49,436 nt of DNA from a virus: positions 1 to 49,436 of IMG/VR virus record IMGVR_UViG_3300043419_001188. One strand, written 5' to 3'. Under the pieces are notes generated by a model. It did not search any database. It was not told where the DNA came from and was given only the letters and a program-made list of their open reading frames with translations. The position numbers were made by a program, and so were the translations under genes. How positions within the stretch are numbered: the stretch's first letter is position 1; every line of letters starts with the position of its first letter. Below are positions 7,535 to 15,926 of the stretch, one piece after another.

Positions 7535-8287
7535 TTAGGCCATTAGATCAGCGAAAGCTGCATCAACCGCGCTAGTTGGCTTGGCACCATACTTTACGGT
7601 TTCAGTTGAAGCAGATTCGGCGTCCGCATCGGTAGATGAAGCGTTTAGGTATTCATCTAGCGCAGCGGCAACTTCGGCACTTGTCTTACGCTCATGAATC
7701 TCATTAAAGTTTGGTACACTTTCCATGAGGTCACGGCACTCGTCATCGGTGCCTTGGCACAGGCGGCTGGTATTACGGGCTGGTGTTAGCTTGGTGGTTG
7801 GGAACTGCGCACCAGGAGCCTTACCAGTTTGTAGACTTAGATCGGTACCGCTATCTGGATCACAGATATCACCGTAGTCTGGGTTGAGAACTAGGTTGAT
7901 AAGGTCTTGATAAACGTTCTTACCGTAACCCCAAATCTTGACCCCATCCTTCTCCTCCCCGCGTACTACAATTGGGGAGAAGAAACGCTGACGGGCTAGG
8001 AACTTCTTAGCCATCTTGGCGCTGTCTTCGGTGTTCTCCTTATAGAGCTTGCTCGCAAAGTTACAGATTGCACACTCTTCTTGGAAGTTCTTCTTTGGAC
8101 AAAGAATTGAATTCTTACCAATTTCGTAGTGGAACCAGTACTCCTTGAAAGGATCACCATCCGCCGTACCTACTACACGAATACCATACTTCTTGCCTTC
8201 TTCGGGCTTGAAGAAGTTGGTCTTACCGCCACCCTTGTTTTGTAGTGCCGCTAGCTTCGCCTTCATCTTCTTGATATCAATCGCCAT
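7535..8287 (-). CDS. 32: Single-stranded DNA-binding protein, gp32 family
   Basis: 250-residue T4 gp32-type SSB. Zinc ligands can be aligned as H53, C63, C72 and C75, close to the H-C-C-C spacing of T4 gp32 (H64, C77, C87, C90). The Lys-rich N-terminal segment corresponds to the cooperativity (B) domain, and the acidic C-terminal tail ending in AFADLMA corresponds to the A domain that contacts replication partners. It would coat single-stranded DNA at forks and during recombination. AGGAG lies seven bases before the ATG. Its own sigma70-like promoter (8341-8369) and a terminator behind it make it a single-gene transcription unit, suiting the high amounts needed. Confidence 0.92.
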   Translation of the reverse strand: MAIDIKKMKAKLAALQNKGGGKTNFFKPEEGKKYGIRVVGTADGDPFKEYWFHYEIGKNSILCPKKNFQEECAICNFASKLYKENTEDSAKMAKKFLARQRFFSPIVVRGEEKDGVKIWGYGKNVYQDLINLVLNPDYGDICDPDSGTDLSLQTGKAPGAQFPTTKLTPARNTSRLCQGTDDECRDLMESVPNFNEIHERKTSAEVAAALDEYLNASSTDADAESASTETVKYGAKPTSAVDAAFADLMA

Positions 8288-8331
8288 GGTCTTGCTCCTT
8301 GTGTGTTGGTCGGTGAATCTCCCGCCAACTG

Positions 8332-8568
8332 TTAAGAGAGAGTATACTCAAACTCTCTGGGTGTGTCAACTACTGTGTTGTTGTTGAAAACTCGGAAATC
8401 CTGCTCGTCAATATCCCATACAAGCTCGCTGCCCGCAGGGAGACTATGCTTTTCGGTGCCCTTGATCTTACCAGAAAAAAAACTCTGTGGGAGATCAGAT
8501 AGCTTTACGAAACGCATCGTGCGTCGTTCACCGGTCTTCTTAACAAACGTACCTTGATAAGCCTTCAT
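8332..8568 (-). CDS. Hypothetical protein, 78 residues
   Basis: Not recognised. Basic N-terminal half, then an acidic segment (VWDIDEQDF) near residues 50-58 and a short C-terminus. No membrane helix or Cys motif. AAGGAGG lies a few bases before the ATG. A sigma70-like promoter precedes it (8589-8617), and its 3' end contains the gene 32 promoter. Early expression is inferred from the promoter. Confidence 0.75.
   Translation of the reverse strand: MKAYQGTFVKKTGERRTMRFVKLSDLPQSFFSGKIKGTEKHSLPAGSELVWDIDEQDFRVFNNNTVVDTPREFEYTLS
8341..8369 (-). promoter_or_regulatory. Sigma70-like promoter for gene 32
   Basis: TTGACA (8369-8364), exactly 17 bases, TATACT (8346-8341): the best promoter in the window (11 of 12 matches). 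It sits inside the 3' end of the 78-residue gene. The -10 lies in an imperfect inverted repeat of GAGAG/CTCTC. The expected start is near 8334, about 47 bases before the gene 32 ATG. Confidence 0.8.
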
Positions 8569-8588
8569 GTTGCCTCCTTATGAACCGT

Positions 8589-8617
8589 ACTGTAACCCAA
8601 GTTTTAGTTGCTGTCAA
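8589..8617 (-). promoter_or_regulatory. Sigma70-like promoter for the 78-residue gene
   Basis: TTGACA (8617-8612), 17 bases, TACAGT (8594-8589) on the minus strand. The -35 lies in the last codons of the FtsZ-like gene. The expected start is about 14 bases before the ATG at 8568, leaving room for the SD. Confidence 0.6.
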
Positions 8618-9434
8618 GTGCTTGATTTTGGTTTGTGTAACCTTCTATGTAGCAGAAACTTTGCGGATGCTGGGTTGTTAATATTTGGTATGAGGAACGG
8701 ATTTCTTGGCGGCTTATAGTCTCCTTTATATTCTTATATAGTTTCGCATCCGTCTTCAGGACATCGTTATTTACGAAAAAATGATACCTTTTTTCATCTA
8801 TATTCTGCATGTCAAAAAACACGGATTCGCTATTATTTTCGCTACTATAGAGTCCAAAGGTGCATAATCTATTATTGTCTTTAAGCTTCCCGAGGGTACT
8901 CATTACCGGCCTTACGTTATTGTAAATATTGTGGTAATGGACTGAGTCTACAATTAGGCTATTTATGCGATCATTATACTCAAAAATAGGTACATCGCCA
9001 ATTATATTGGCTAAGTTTTTATTGTGGACAAGGAAAAGTTTACGGAATAGACCAGAAAAAGCATATTCTTGAAAGACATTAAATGCAAGCCTATGCTGCA
9101 AAAATGCCACTTGGCCTATCTGATCGCTTTCTGGACAAATATACAGGACGTTTATATTTTTATGTTTTATCTGTTCTAGAATCCGTAACGAGGCACCGCT
9201 AACTTGTCCACCGCCGCCTACAATAAAAAGTATATCATCGTCGGTATCTGATAGATACTGACGTAGGTCTGGGCAGTTTTTTTCGTATTCCTCTGGAGAG
9301 TTCTGCTGTTGTAGCGCAAACCCATCCTCGCAGTCAACATCAATCTTATATATCTTATACGTGTTGCTGTATTTTTGCTTGAAGAGTTCTGCAATCGTAC
9401 AGCCAGCATTTCCTAATCCAATAACTGTATCCAT
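8604..9434 (-). CDS. FtsZ/tubulin-like GTPase-fold protein (candidate)
   Basis: 276 residues. The N-terminus VIGLGNAGCTIAE (4-16) resembles the Gly-rich nucleotide loop of FtsZ. ILFIVGGGGQVSGAS (68-82), followed by a helix and a VLYICPE strand, resembles the tubulin signature loop (GGGTGTG) and the next strand. The Thr usual in that loop is replaced (GGQVSG), so GTP binding may be altered. I recall similar uncharacterised proteins in marine T4-like phages. The length covers a GTP-binding domain with little of the second tubulin domain, so filament formation is uncertain. AAAGG lies six bases before the ATG; the polymerase stop is one base upstream. An alternative is a Rossmann-type NAD-binding protein. 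Confidence 0.6.
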   Translation of the reverse strand: MDTVIGLGNAGCTIAELFKQKYSNTYKIYKIDVDCEDGFALQQQNSPEEYEKNCPDLRQYLSDTDDDILFIVGGGGQVSGASLRILEQIKHKNINVLYICPESDQIGQVAFLQHRLAFNVFQEYAFSGLFRKLFLVHNKNLANIIGDVPIFEYNDRINSLIVDSVHYHNIYNNVRPVMSTLGKLKDNNRLCTFGLYSSENNSESVFFDMQNIDEKRYHFFVNNDVLKTDAKLYKNIKETISRQEIRSSYQILTTQHPQSFCYIEGYTNQNQALDSN

Positions 9435-9435
9435 T

Positions 9436-10644
9436 TTAAACCTTTATTTTAATCTTTTTCATTTCGCCGTAATTACGGCCAATTTTAACATTTACAGGGA
9501 AGATGCCCCATTTTGTGTCAGAGAGAGTCCGAATAAAATCTGGTAGTAGGCTTTTTTCTTTTTCCGAAAGATCAAGCACAAGGCTATCATGCACAAGGAA
9601 CGAAATAAAGCTTTTTTTGTTATCAAGAATACTGTTTGCTTTTAGGATTTGACGATGGAATAGATCAATAAGCGTGCTTTGATTTAGATATGAAATAGCG
9701 TGATAGGTATCGCACTCAATCTCTCGTCCAAATGGCGTATGCACCTTGCCGTCAAGGTGGTACATCGCAAGTAGTGCAGGTTTATTATAGAACGCATTTA
9801 GTTCGCTGTCGTATTTTAGGGCGTTCTTGCTTGTGCTATTATAAAGCCAACTGGTGGCCGTTTCCTTGGCTTCTGTGCGGTTTAGCTCGCCACGGAAAAT
9901 ATGTTCTGCACTCCACTCATGGAGATCGCCAGCGGGCTGCGTTTTGCCCAATAGGGCCATTGCTGTTCGGAGTTCTGCTGCGTTGAGATCAAACTCAACA
10001 AACCAATCATTTTGTGGAACAATAACCTCGCGCAGTTTCTTATTTAGATTAAGAATAGGGAAGCTATCTTCGGTTACGACAAGACGGCCAGTAACGCTAC
10101 CAAATTGGTCATATTTGATATGCGGCTGTATGCTGTTTATTTTTTCCCAGAGTTTTTGGGCTTGAATATCATAAAGCTTGCCCGAAAGCCATGACCGATT
10201 AAGTTTAATGTCCCTTGCGCTAATGTCGCCAATAAATTCACCGAAACTTTTAAAATATTCGTATTCTTTTGGTTTTGGGTAAGTTTGAAAGACATGCTCG
10301 CAGATCCTATTCTTAAGCTCACAAAACTCCTTTAGAGTCTTATGAGGAATAAGGTCATAGATGCAGTTTTCTTTTGGATTTAGTTTAGCTGTCTTGAACG
10401 CTGCAACATGAGCCTTGATACGCAGAGAAACTCTCTCGTATTCGCGCTTTAGTTCTGGCGGACAGACCTCCTCTAGCTTCTTACCGCCTGCATAGATGCT
10501 TGCGTATTGAATATCTAGATCTTTTAGCGCCGATGAATAGCTCCATGTTTTTTCCATGCCTTCGGGCGCGTCACTAAAATACAGTTCGCCATCTTGATAA
10601 ATACCGATGCACTCACCTTTATCATCAAGAACTTGAAAAATCAT
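9436..10644 (-). CDS. polA: Family-A DNA polymerase, polymerase domain only
   Basis: 402 residues. TGRL (185-188) precedes motif A FDLNAAELR (catalytic D219), then motif B R256-x3-K260-x3-T264-x3-Y268 and motif C VHDS (catalytic D353). Both catalytic Asp residues are kept. Two departures from Pol I are visible: the Phe/Tyr four residues after the motif B Lys is Thr, and the Glu of HDE is Ser. The N-terminal 150 residues show no DEDD 3'-5' exonuclease motif and no 5' nuclease, so proofreading would have to come from another protein. T4 itself uses family B gp43. The ATG at 10644 has AGAGG about five bases upstream. Confidence 0.85.
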   Translation of the reverse strand: MIFQVLDDKGECIGIYQDGELYFSDAPEGMEKTWSYSSALKDLDIQYASIYAGGKKLEEVCPPELKREYERVSLRIKAHVAAFKTAKLNPKENCIYDLIPHKTLKEFCELKNRICEHVFQTYPKPKEYEYFKSFGEFIGDISARDIKLNRSWLSGKLYDIQAQKLWEKINSIQPHIKYDQFGSVTGRLVVTEDSFPILNLNKKLREVIVPQNDWFVEFDLNAAELRTAMALLGKTQPAGDLHEWSAEHIFRGELNRTEAKETATSWLYNSTSKNALKYDSELNAFYNKPALLAMYHLDGKVHTPFGREIECDTYHAISYLNQSTLIDLFHRQILKANSILDNKKSFISFLVHDSLVLDLSEKEKSLLPDFIRTLSDTKWGIFPVNVKIGRNYGEMKKIKIKV

Positions 10645-10654
10645 ACGTACCTCT

Positions 10655-11896
10655 TTAAAAAGATATTTTTGGTCTTTTAAACGTACCTGTTGGTCTTTGC
10701 TGCAATACCTTACCAAGTTCCTCAAGCTTTGTCAACTTGACAGTTCCGCTATCTTTATTTATGCGATTTGCAATATATTCATTACTAGCTGTTTCGCCGT
10801 TATATTTTGCTAGCATAAGTGCTTGATTAACAAATGACTCAAAATTTGTTTGGGTAATCTCTATATTTGATTCCAAGACCCTTAAATAGATAAACAATCT
10901 TATAAACCAAGGATCACCATAATATCTATCAAATAGGCTTTCCTCAACTCCTAGAGGTCTAGATATTGTATAATGATGTTTATCACAATTATTAATTGAG
11001 TCAACTTCAACAACAGTTTCTGCTTTTTCCACATATGTATTCCAGAAAGAAATTATAATTGCTCTTAGAGCTTTTTTGTCACTTTCATACGGATGAAAAT
11101 ATAATTTTTTAAAAATATCTTCTTTGTCTATTAATCCATAAGGTTCATAGTATTTTTTCATCGCAGGAGAATCAAGATCAGCTACTATACGCCAAGGAGC
11201 GTGTTTGTCAACCATGAAACCAAATCTCTTTGCTGTTTCTAAAAATATATTAAAATTTTGATCGTTTAAGTAACGATTAATGTTTTCTGTCATTGTTGAA
11301 TCTTTATTAGTAGAATCAACACTTATTATTAATCCATTTAATAATGTATCACAATATTGGCTTTCTATAAATCCGCTTCTTGTTATAGGCCCAATTGCGA
11401 TAACTTCTGTTAAAAAATTAACTAGATGATTTGAGAAATCTTTAAAATTTCTTATTTTTATCTGCATAGAATCATCAAGGTAGGTCTTAAAGCTTCTATA
11501 AATATAGTTTATGTAATTTATATAAAGATCATCTAGTGTTTTTGCACCGCCTGAGTGTTCTATGGATGTATAAACATTCATATTTTTCTGGAGTTTGTTG
11601 ATCTCAAAGTATTTGTCATAATATTTCTTAAATTCATCAAAGGCATCAATTACAAAAAATAAATTCTTATAATATATTCCACTAGATGATTCATATGGCT
11701 TTAAGTATTCTTCTTTTGGATAAACCAATAAACCATTTGTATTTTTTAATCCATAATAACGAGCAGTTGATGCATCAAAAATATATGGATAGAAGCGCTC
11801 ATCAAATAAAATATCATTATAATATTCGGCAAGATGATATCTTTGTAGAGATGAATTGCCAATAAAATAATCTGGTGGATTTAAATTTTTTTTCAT
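10655..11896 (-). CDS. Probable baseplate/tail structural protein, 413 residues
   Basis: Not assigned to a T4 gene. Tyr/Phe/Asn-rich, largely alpha/beta in appearance, with no signal peptide or membrane helix. The segment PWRIVADLDSPAMKKYYE (about 233-250) recalls structural proteins of T4-like cyanophages from memory. It is last in the tail cluster, following the 1052-residue protein by six bases, so a baseplate role is inferred from position. The SD is weak (AGG). The polymerase gene starts 10 bases after its stop, so late and replication genes abut here with no clear terminator. Confidence 0.55.
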   Translation of the reverse strand: MKKNLNPPDYFIGNSSLQRYHLAEYYNDILFDERFYPYIFDASTARYYGLKNTNGLLVYPKEEYLKPYESSSGIYYKNLFFVIDAFDEFKKYYDKYFEINKLQKNMNVYTSIEHSGGAKTLDDLYINYINYIYRSFKTYLDDSMQIKIRNFKDFSNHLVNFLTEVIAIGPITRSGFIESQYCDTLLNGLIISVDSTNKDSTMTENINRYLNDQNFNIFLETAKRFGFMVDKHAPWRIVADLDSPAMKKYYEPYGLIDKEDIFKKLYFHPYESDKKALRAIIISFWNTYVEKAETVVEVDSINNCDKHHYTISRPLGVEESLFDRYYGDPWFIRLFIYLRVLESNIEITQTNFESFVNQALMLAKYNGETASNEYIANRINKDSGTVKLTKLEELGKVLQQRPTGTFKRPKISF

Positions 11897-11902
11897 AAAT
11901 TA

Positions 11903-14900
11903 TTACCTAGCGCTGCTTCCTTTGAAGCTGGCTTCAAAGGCTGCTGCGAAATCCTTTTCACGTATTCTGCGAAGTCTTTCTGCCTCTGCTGGGTCTATTG
12001 CTGCTGAACCAGCGCCAGTAGCAACTCCCGCACCAGTTGGTATCTCCGAACCGGGTATGCGTGGAACCAAATCTTTGCATTTATCTATTAATTTATTTGA
12101 CTCTTGAGGTCTTTTCATTAAAGAGTCGCCCCAACTTAACATATATCCACCAAGAGATAATTTTGATTCTTCGTTTGGTAGCGTTATATTATTATCTTCA
12201 AGTCTTTGGAAATGATATTCCAGTTTTGAAGAATTTACAACATACAGACCTCCAAAGCCAAATGTATTAGAAACATTCTCTGCTGCGACTACGCGTCCAA
12301 GATCATCAAATATCATTGTGTCTGGTGGTGCCACGAAAAATATACTTCCTATATCTAGGAAAAAAGATAGATAAATTTTAAAATTTGCCTTCACCGAATA
12401 CGGCAATCTAAATATCGGTAATCCACCTTGTATGTTTCCCATGGTAATATTAGGATTGTCTATCTTTGAAAAAGATAAATATTTTGATTTGATAATAGAA
12501 TCAGTTCTACTGGTTGTCTGCACTGGTATGCATGGTATCCAGTTTTCTCTAATGATATAATCTTGAAAAGAATCAGGACCAGTTTGGCTGTATCTCCTTA
12601 GCATGCTATCATAATAAGCTTTCTTGTCTGGATCTGCTGTTGTTGCTTTTAAGCCTGCTATTTTTCTATCATACGACTGATAGAAGTCAAAATATTTAAT
12701 CTCTTCCTCGCTGCCGATCATAAATATTTTTTGTAAAGTATCGGATGTTCCACTTTTTCTTAAAATATTTTGTGATTTTCTTAAATATTTTGCAAATTCT
12801 TTAAATTGAGTATTGTTTGCGGTATTAAGTCCAAAGCGCGTATATGCTATCACTTTATTAAAGTCATCACCTTCTTTATGTATCGTATGTACCATTCTTA
12901 TATTTGAATGGAAAAAATTTTCATACTCTTTAAATCCGTTAGCTGCAGAAAGAGCGTTTTTTAATAGAGACTCATAACATTCCTTTATAAAAAGATCTGT
13001 AGAGTAGAACATCTCTCTATTTGTATCAAGTATTCTTTCTTTTAAAAATTTAGTAAGATTAGATAATAGGATAGGCGTATTCATTATATTTACATATGAT
13101 GCCGTACCTAATAGCGGATCATCAATTATGAATTTTCCTCCTGTTACAATGGTTGAGTTATTTGAAGCTTCTAACATTATATTTAATAAATCGCCAAATA
13201 GAATAAACTGTATTTTTTGAATATCCCCAGAGCCTTCTTCTGGAAGCTCTAGCTTAAAGTCATTATCTAGATATTTTTTCAATATTCCAATCTTTGCGGA
13301 TGTTTCATCGTCACCTCCAACGCTTGTACCTAATAACTGTTGATTTGCCACTCCTTCAAGATTGTGTCCTGCTGCATCTGCGAGAGCTTCATTTTTTGAT
13401 ATTCTATTTGATGCTCGTTCGGCCCATTGTATGCCTAGAGCGCCGGCAGTACTTGCCACACCCTTGACACCCATGCCAAGCAAGCCGGTTGTAAAAAAAC
13501 CTAATTCTCCACTTCTACGTTTTGTTCTATTGAAAAAAGTCTCTGCCAGTTTGACATTGACCCCAGACTCTGCAACGCTTCTTATTGCTGTAATATTTTG
13601 TGGATGTCTTACTATTGTTTTTGCAACTATTATTTCATATAAATCCGAAGCCAATGCTATACCGGAAATTCCTGCTTGCACTATATTTCCCATATATGCG
13701 CTGGCAACGAACGCAGCTGTGTTTCCAAGCACACTCAAAAGATTATCTTCAAACTTTTTTAATTTATTACTAGCTTCAAAGGCATTAATTAAATTAGAAT
13801 CTATTTCTGTTTCATAAACTACACATCTAGCTAAAATATAAGTAATTAATGTTCTATCAATTCTAAAAAAAATATCAGACATTTTCCCTCTTATTACGCT
13901 TAATCTTCCTCTAATTTGCTTTATATTTTCTGGTGTGCTGCTTGCAGACCAAGCCGAAAGCGCTGCCTTGTTTGGATCATCGTCTTTTAATGATTTATAC
14001 ACTAATGCACAGCTTAAATCTTCATTTGCAAGATCCAAAACTGTTTTCCACTCAGAGTATTCCTGACTGGCTCTCTGTATATCCCATATATCTAACTCTA
14101 GATTTGTTGCTCCTGCGGCACCAGCTATTGTATTTCTTATACTTGCTGCGTCTTTTAACAAGGCATAGAGATTGTCTGATGTTCTTGGAGTCTCTGACGA
14201 TGGAGCTAGTTTACGCTCTAGATCACTTTCATAGGCAATATATGTTATAGTTAAAGTATTTTCTAAAAAATTATTAATAGGCTCAGATGATTTAAACACA
14301 TCAAATTCATGCTTTGCATATGTTAAATGATAGCTTTTATAAATCTTTGATAATCCAAGCGATATAGACTCCGAAAATCTAGCTGGGTCAATGAGATTTA
14401 ATTCTTGATTTAAGAAAATCCCGTCTGAGTCTCTTAGGCTTTTATCTTCTGACGGCAGTCCGATTGTATCAAAATATTTATAAATTAATTTAATCGGAGC
14501 ATAGTTTATTATATCAGATGGATCATTTATATTTGTTAAAACAAGACATTCTTCTAATAAGTTACCAAAATATGTAAAACCCACTTCAAGTACAACTGTA
14601 TAATTTGTTTTTAACGTATAGATGCTTTTACTATCATTTGTAATTTCTACTTTTCTAAAAAATACACGACCAGAAAGATATTTATTTGCTTCATCAATAT
14701 TAAAATAATATGTTTTATCTTTCTCGCCTGAGCCTTTCTTCCCTTGGACCACAACAGTTACGTAATGAGATAAAACATAACTAAATTCTATTGGTTCTTC
14801 TCTGTTTGAAAATAATTCAGCCGCCATTTGCTCAGATGGTGCCGGCAATCCAGAAAGCAAATGTCTTTCTTTTACTAGTAGATCCTTGCTTTCTGTCTCG

Positions 14901-15061
14901 GATAGATCAGTTTTTTTAGATGGATCAATTTTAATAACTTTTGGAGAATTATTATACGGAAGTCCATTTGCGATGGCCTCTGATATAATTTTATTCTGTA
15001 ATTTATCAGACATTGCAATTAATATTTTTTGCAATTCATTGTTTTCGTAATAATTTGGCAT
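11903..15061 (-). CDS. Large baseplate/tail structural protein, 1052 residues
   Basis: Not recognised by family. The N-terminal 400 residues look like mixed globular domains. Two small-residue-rich hydrophobic regions follow (about 425-480 and 515-550, for example FFTTGLLGMGVKGVASTAGA), unusual for a soluble baseplate protein and reminiscent of membrane-active or ejected proteins. A long helical stretch leads to a beta-rich C-terminal domain (about 860-1000) and a Gly/Ala-rich tail. It shares one base with the gp53-like gene upstream (TAATG), which indicates translational coupling. The context suggests a baseplate or hub component. Confidence 0.6.
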   Translation of the reverse strand: MPNYYENNELQKILIAMSDKLQNKIISEAIANGLPYNNSPKVIKIDPSKKTDLSETESKDLLVKERHLLSGLPAPSEQMAAELFSNREEPIEFSYVLSHYVTVVVQGKKGSGEKDKTYYFNIDEANKYLSGRVFFRKVEITNDSKSIYTLKTNYTVVLEVGFTYFGNLLEECLVLTNINDPSDIINYAPIKLIYKYFDTIGLPSEDKSLRDSDGIFLNQELNLIDPARFSESISLGLSKIYKSYHLTYAKHEFDVFKSSEPINNFLENTLTITYIAYESDLERKLAPSSETPRTSDNLYALLKDAASIRNTIAGAAGATNLELDIWDIQRASQEYSEWKTVLDLANEDLSCALVYKSLKDDDPNKAALSAWSASSTPENIKQIRGRLSVIRGKMSDIFFRIDRTLITYILARCVVYETEIDSNLINAFEASNKLKKFEDNLLSVLGNTAAFVASAYMGNIVQAGISGIALASDLYEIIVAKTIVRHPQNITAIRSVAESGVNVKLAETFFNRTKRRSGELGFFTTGLLGMGVKGVASTAGALGIQWAERASNRISKNEALADAAGHNLEGVANQQLLGTSVGGDDETSAKIGILKKYLDNDFKLELPEEGSGDIQKIQFILFGDLLNIMLEASNNSTIVTGGKFIIDDPLLGTASYVNIMNTPILLSNLTKFLKERILDTNREMFYSTDLFIKECYESLLKNALSAANGFKEYENFFHSNIRMVHTIHKEGDDFNKVIAYTRFGLNTANNTQFKEFAKYLRKSQNILRKSGTSDTLQKIFMIGSEEEIKYFDFYQSYDRKIAGLKATTADPDKKAYYDSMLRRYSQTGPDSFQDYIIRENWIPCIPVQTTSRTDSIIKSKYLSFSKIDNPNITMGNIQGGLPIFRLPYSVKANFKIYLSFFLDIGSIFFVAPPDTMIFDDLGRVVAAENVSNTFGFGGLYVVNSSKLEYHFQRLEDNNITLPNEESKLSLGGYMLSWGDSLMKRPQESNKLIDKCKDLVPRIPGSEIPTGAGVATGAGSAAIDPAEAERLRRIREKDFAAAFEASFKGSSAR

Positions 15062-15393
15062 TATAATAATCCTAACACAGAAAGAAGAGGAATATAAATT
15101 TTTAGAACAGTATCTTCTTTTAGATCAAACTCGCTCCCAATTTGATTAGTATAGCATATAAGCCAGCCATATTCTGGCGCTCCATAATATTTTTGTGAAA
15201 TCTGATCCATTCTTTCAAATGGTTTAACCGTATGTTCTACATATGCAATACCGGCTTCTTCTATGTTTTTTAAATTTTTAAAATCAAAAGTCTCATATTG
15301 ATTTATAAGTTTTAAATTTTTATCTTTAAGAATATTTTTATAAAGAGGATTATTGTTTACAATTGCTTTTGTGCTGGCGTATCTATTAAACAT
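15061..15393 (-). CDS. 53: Baseplate wedge protein, gp53/LysM-like
   Basis: 110 residues. From about residue 50 it has a LysM-like segment: YVEHTVKPFERMDQISQKYY, then a Trp-Leu-Ile with a following YTN. This pattern is shared by T4 gp53-type wedge proteins and the small LysM proteins (gpX type) of other contractile tails. It would bind within the baseplate wedge. It is shorter than T4 gp53 (196). AGAGG lies before the ATG. The start overlaps the preceding gene by eight bases, and its stop overlaps the next start (TAATG). Confidence 0.65.
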   Translation of the reverse strand: MFNRYASTKAIVNNNPLYKNILKDKNLKLINQYETFDFKNLKNIEEAGIAYVEHTVKPFERMDQISQKYYGAPEYGWLICYTNQIGSEFDLKEDTVLKIYIPLLSVLGLL

Positions 15394-15916
15394 TATAGAT
15401 ACCTCTTACATTTTCTTTGAATTCTTGTAGGATTCTTCCACCAATTGATAGTGAGAACCCAATTGGCATTAATTTTTGGTCAGTTGTTGTTATGAATCCC
15501 ATATCTTTAATTATACGATATTCAAACTGTTCAAGATATATAAACTTTGAATCTTCTAGTGGTTTAAGACCGCGGAACATTAAAGATATTAATCCAAATG
15601 AGTTTTTTAGATCAGGTAAATATTGCTGGTTTATAACTGTATATTGAGGTTTTATTGCCTCCAATAAAAAATCTAAATTTTGGTAATTAGATATCGCCTC
15701 TGCGTGGCTTTCAGCTAATATATCAAAGCTTAATTTTGTAGATATAGTTGTACGTGTATGTATTTTATTATTTCTGAAGCTAAGCGGCGCATATGCCATT
15801 GTTTGATCCATTAGCTTAAAATCAACGTTTGAATCCGTTAGATATGCTTTAAAATTTACCGGTTTACTTTGAATATTATCAACAATTTTAATTTTTAAAT
15901 GTTCTGCAAATTCCAT
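15386..15916 (-). CDS. Baseplate/tail-tube junction protein candidate
   Basis: 176 residues, beta-rich, no membrane segment. It directly follows the tape measure gene, where contractile phages encode tube-baseplate junction proteins (T4 gp48/gp54). The C-terminal segment (MPIGFSLSIGG) is compatible with the strand pattern of tube-like folds, but I cannot assign it by motif. TATAAATA, the classical T4 late promoter octamer, occurs two bases before the ATG and probably cannot serve this gene because a transcript would start past the ATG. Confidence 0.45.
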   Translation of the reverse strand: MEFAEHLKIKIVDNIQSKPVNFKAYLTDSNVDFKLMDQTMAYAPLSFRNNKIHTRTTISTKLSFDILAESHAEAISNYQNLDFLLEAIKPQYTVINQQYLPDLKNSFGLISLMFRGLKPLEDSKFIYLEQFEYRIIKDMGFITTTDQKLMPIGFSLSIGGRILQEFKENVRGIYNV

Positions 15917-15926
15917 TATTTATACC

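Noticed and set aside
10707-10735. TTGACA-17-TAAGGT upstream of the polymerase
   Set aside because: The -10 matches only half of the consensus and the whole lies inside the 413-residue gene. Kept out of the promoter list, although the polymerase must be transcribed from somewhere.
15917-15926. Perfect T4 late promoter octamer TATAAATA on the sense strand before the 176-residue gene
   Set aside because: It ends two bases from the ATG, so a transcript would begin after the start codon. No other exact copy was found before structural genes, so it is probably chance in AT-rich spacing.
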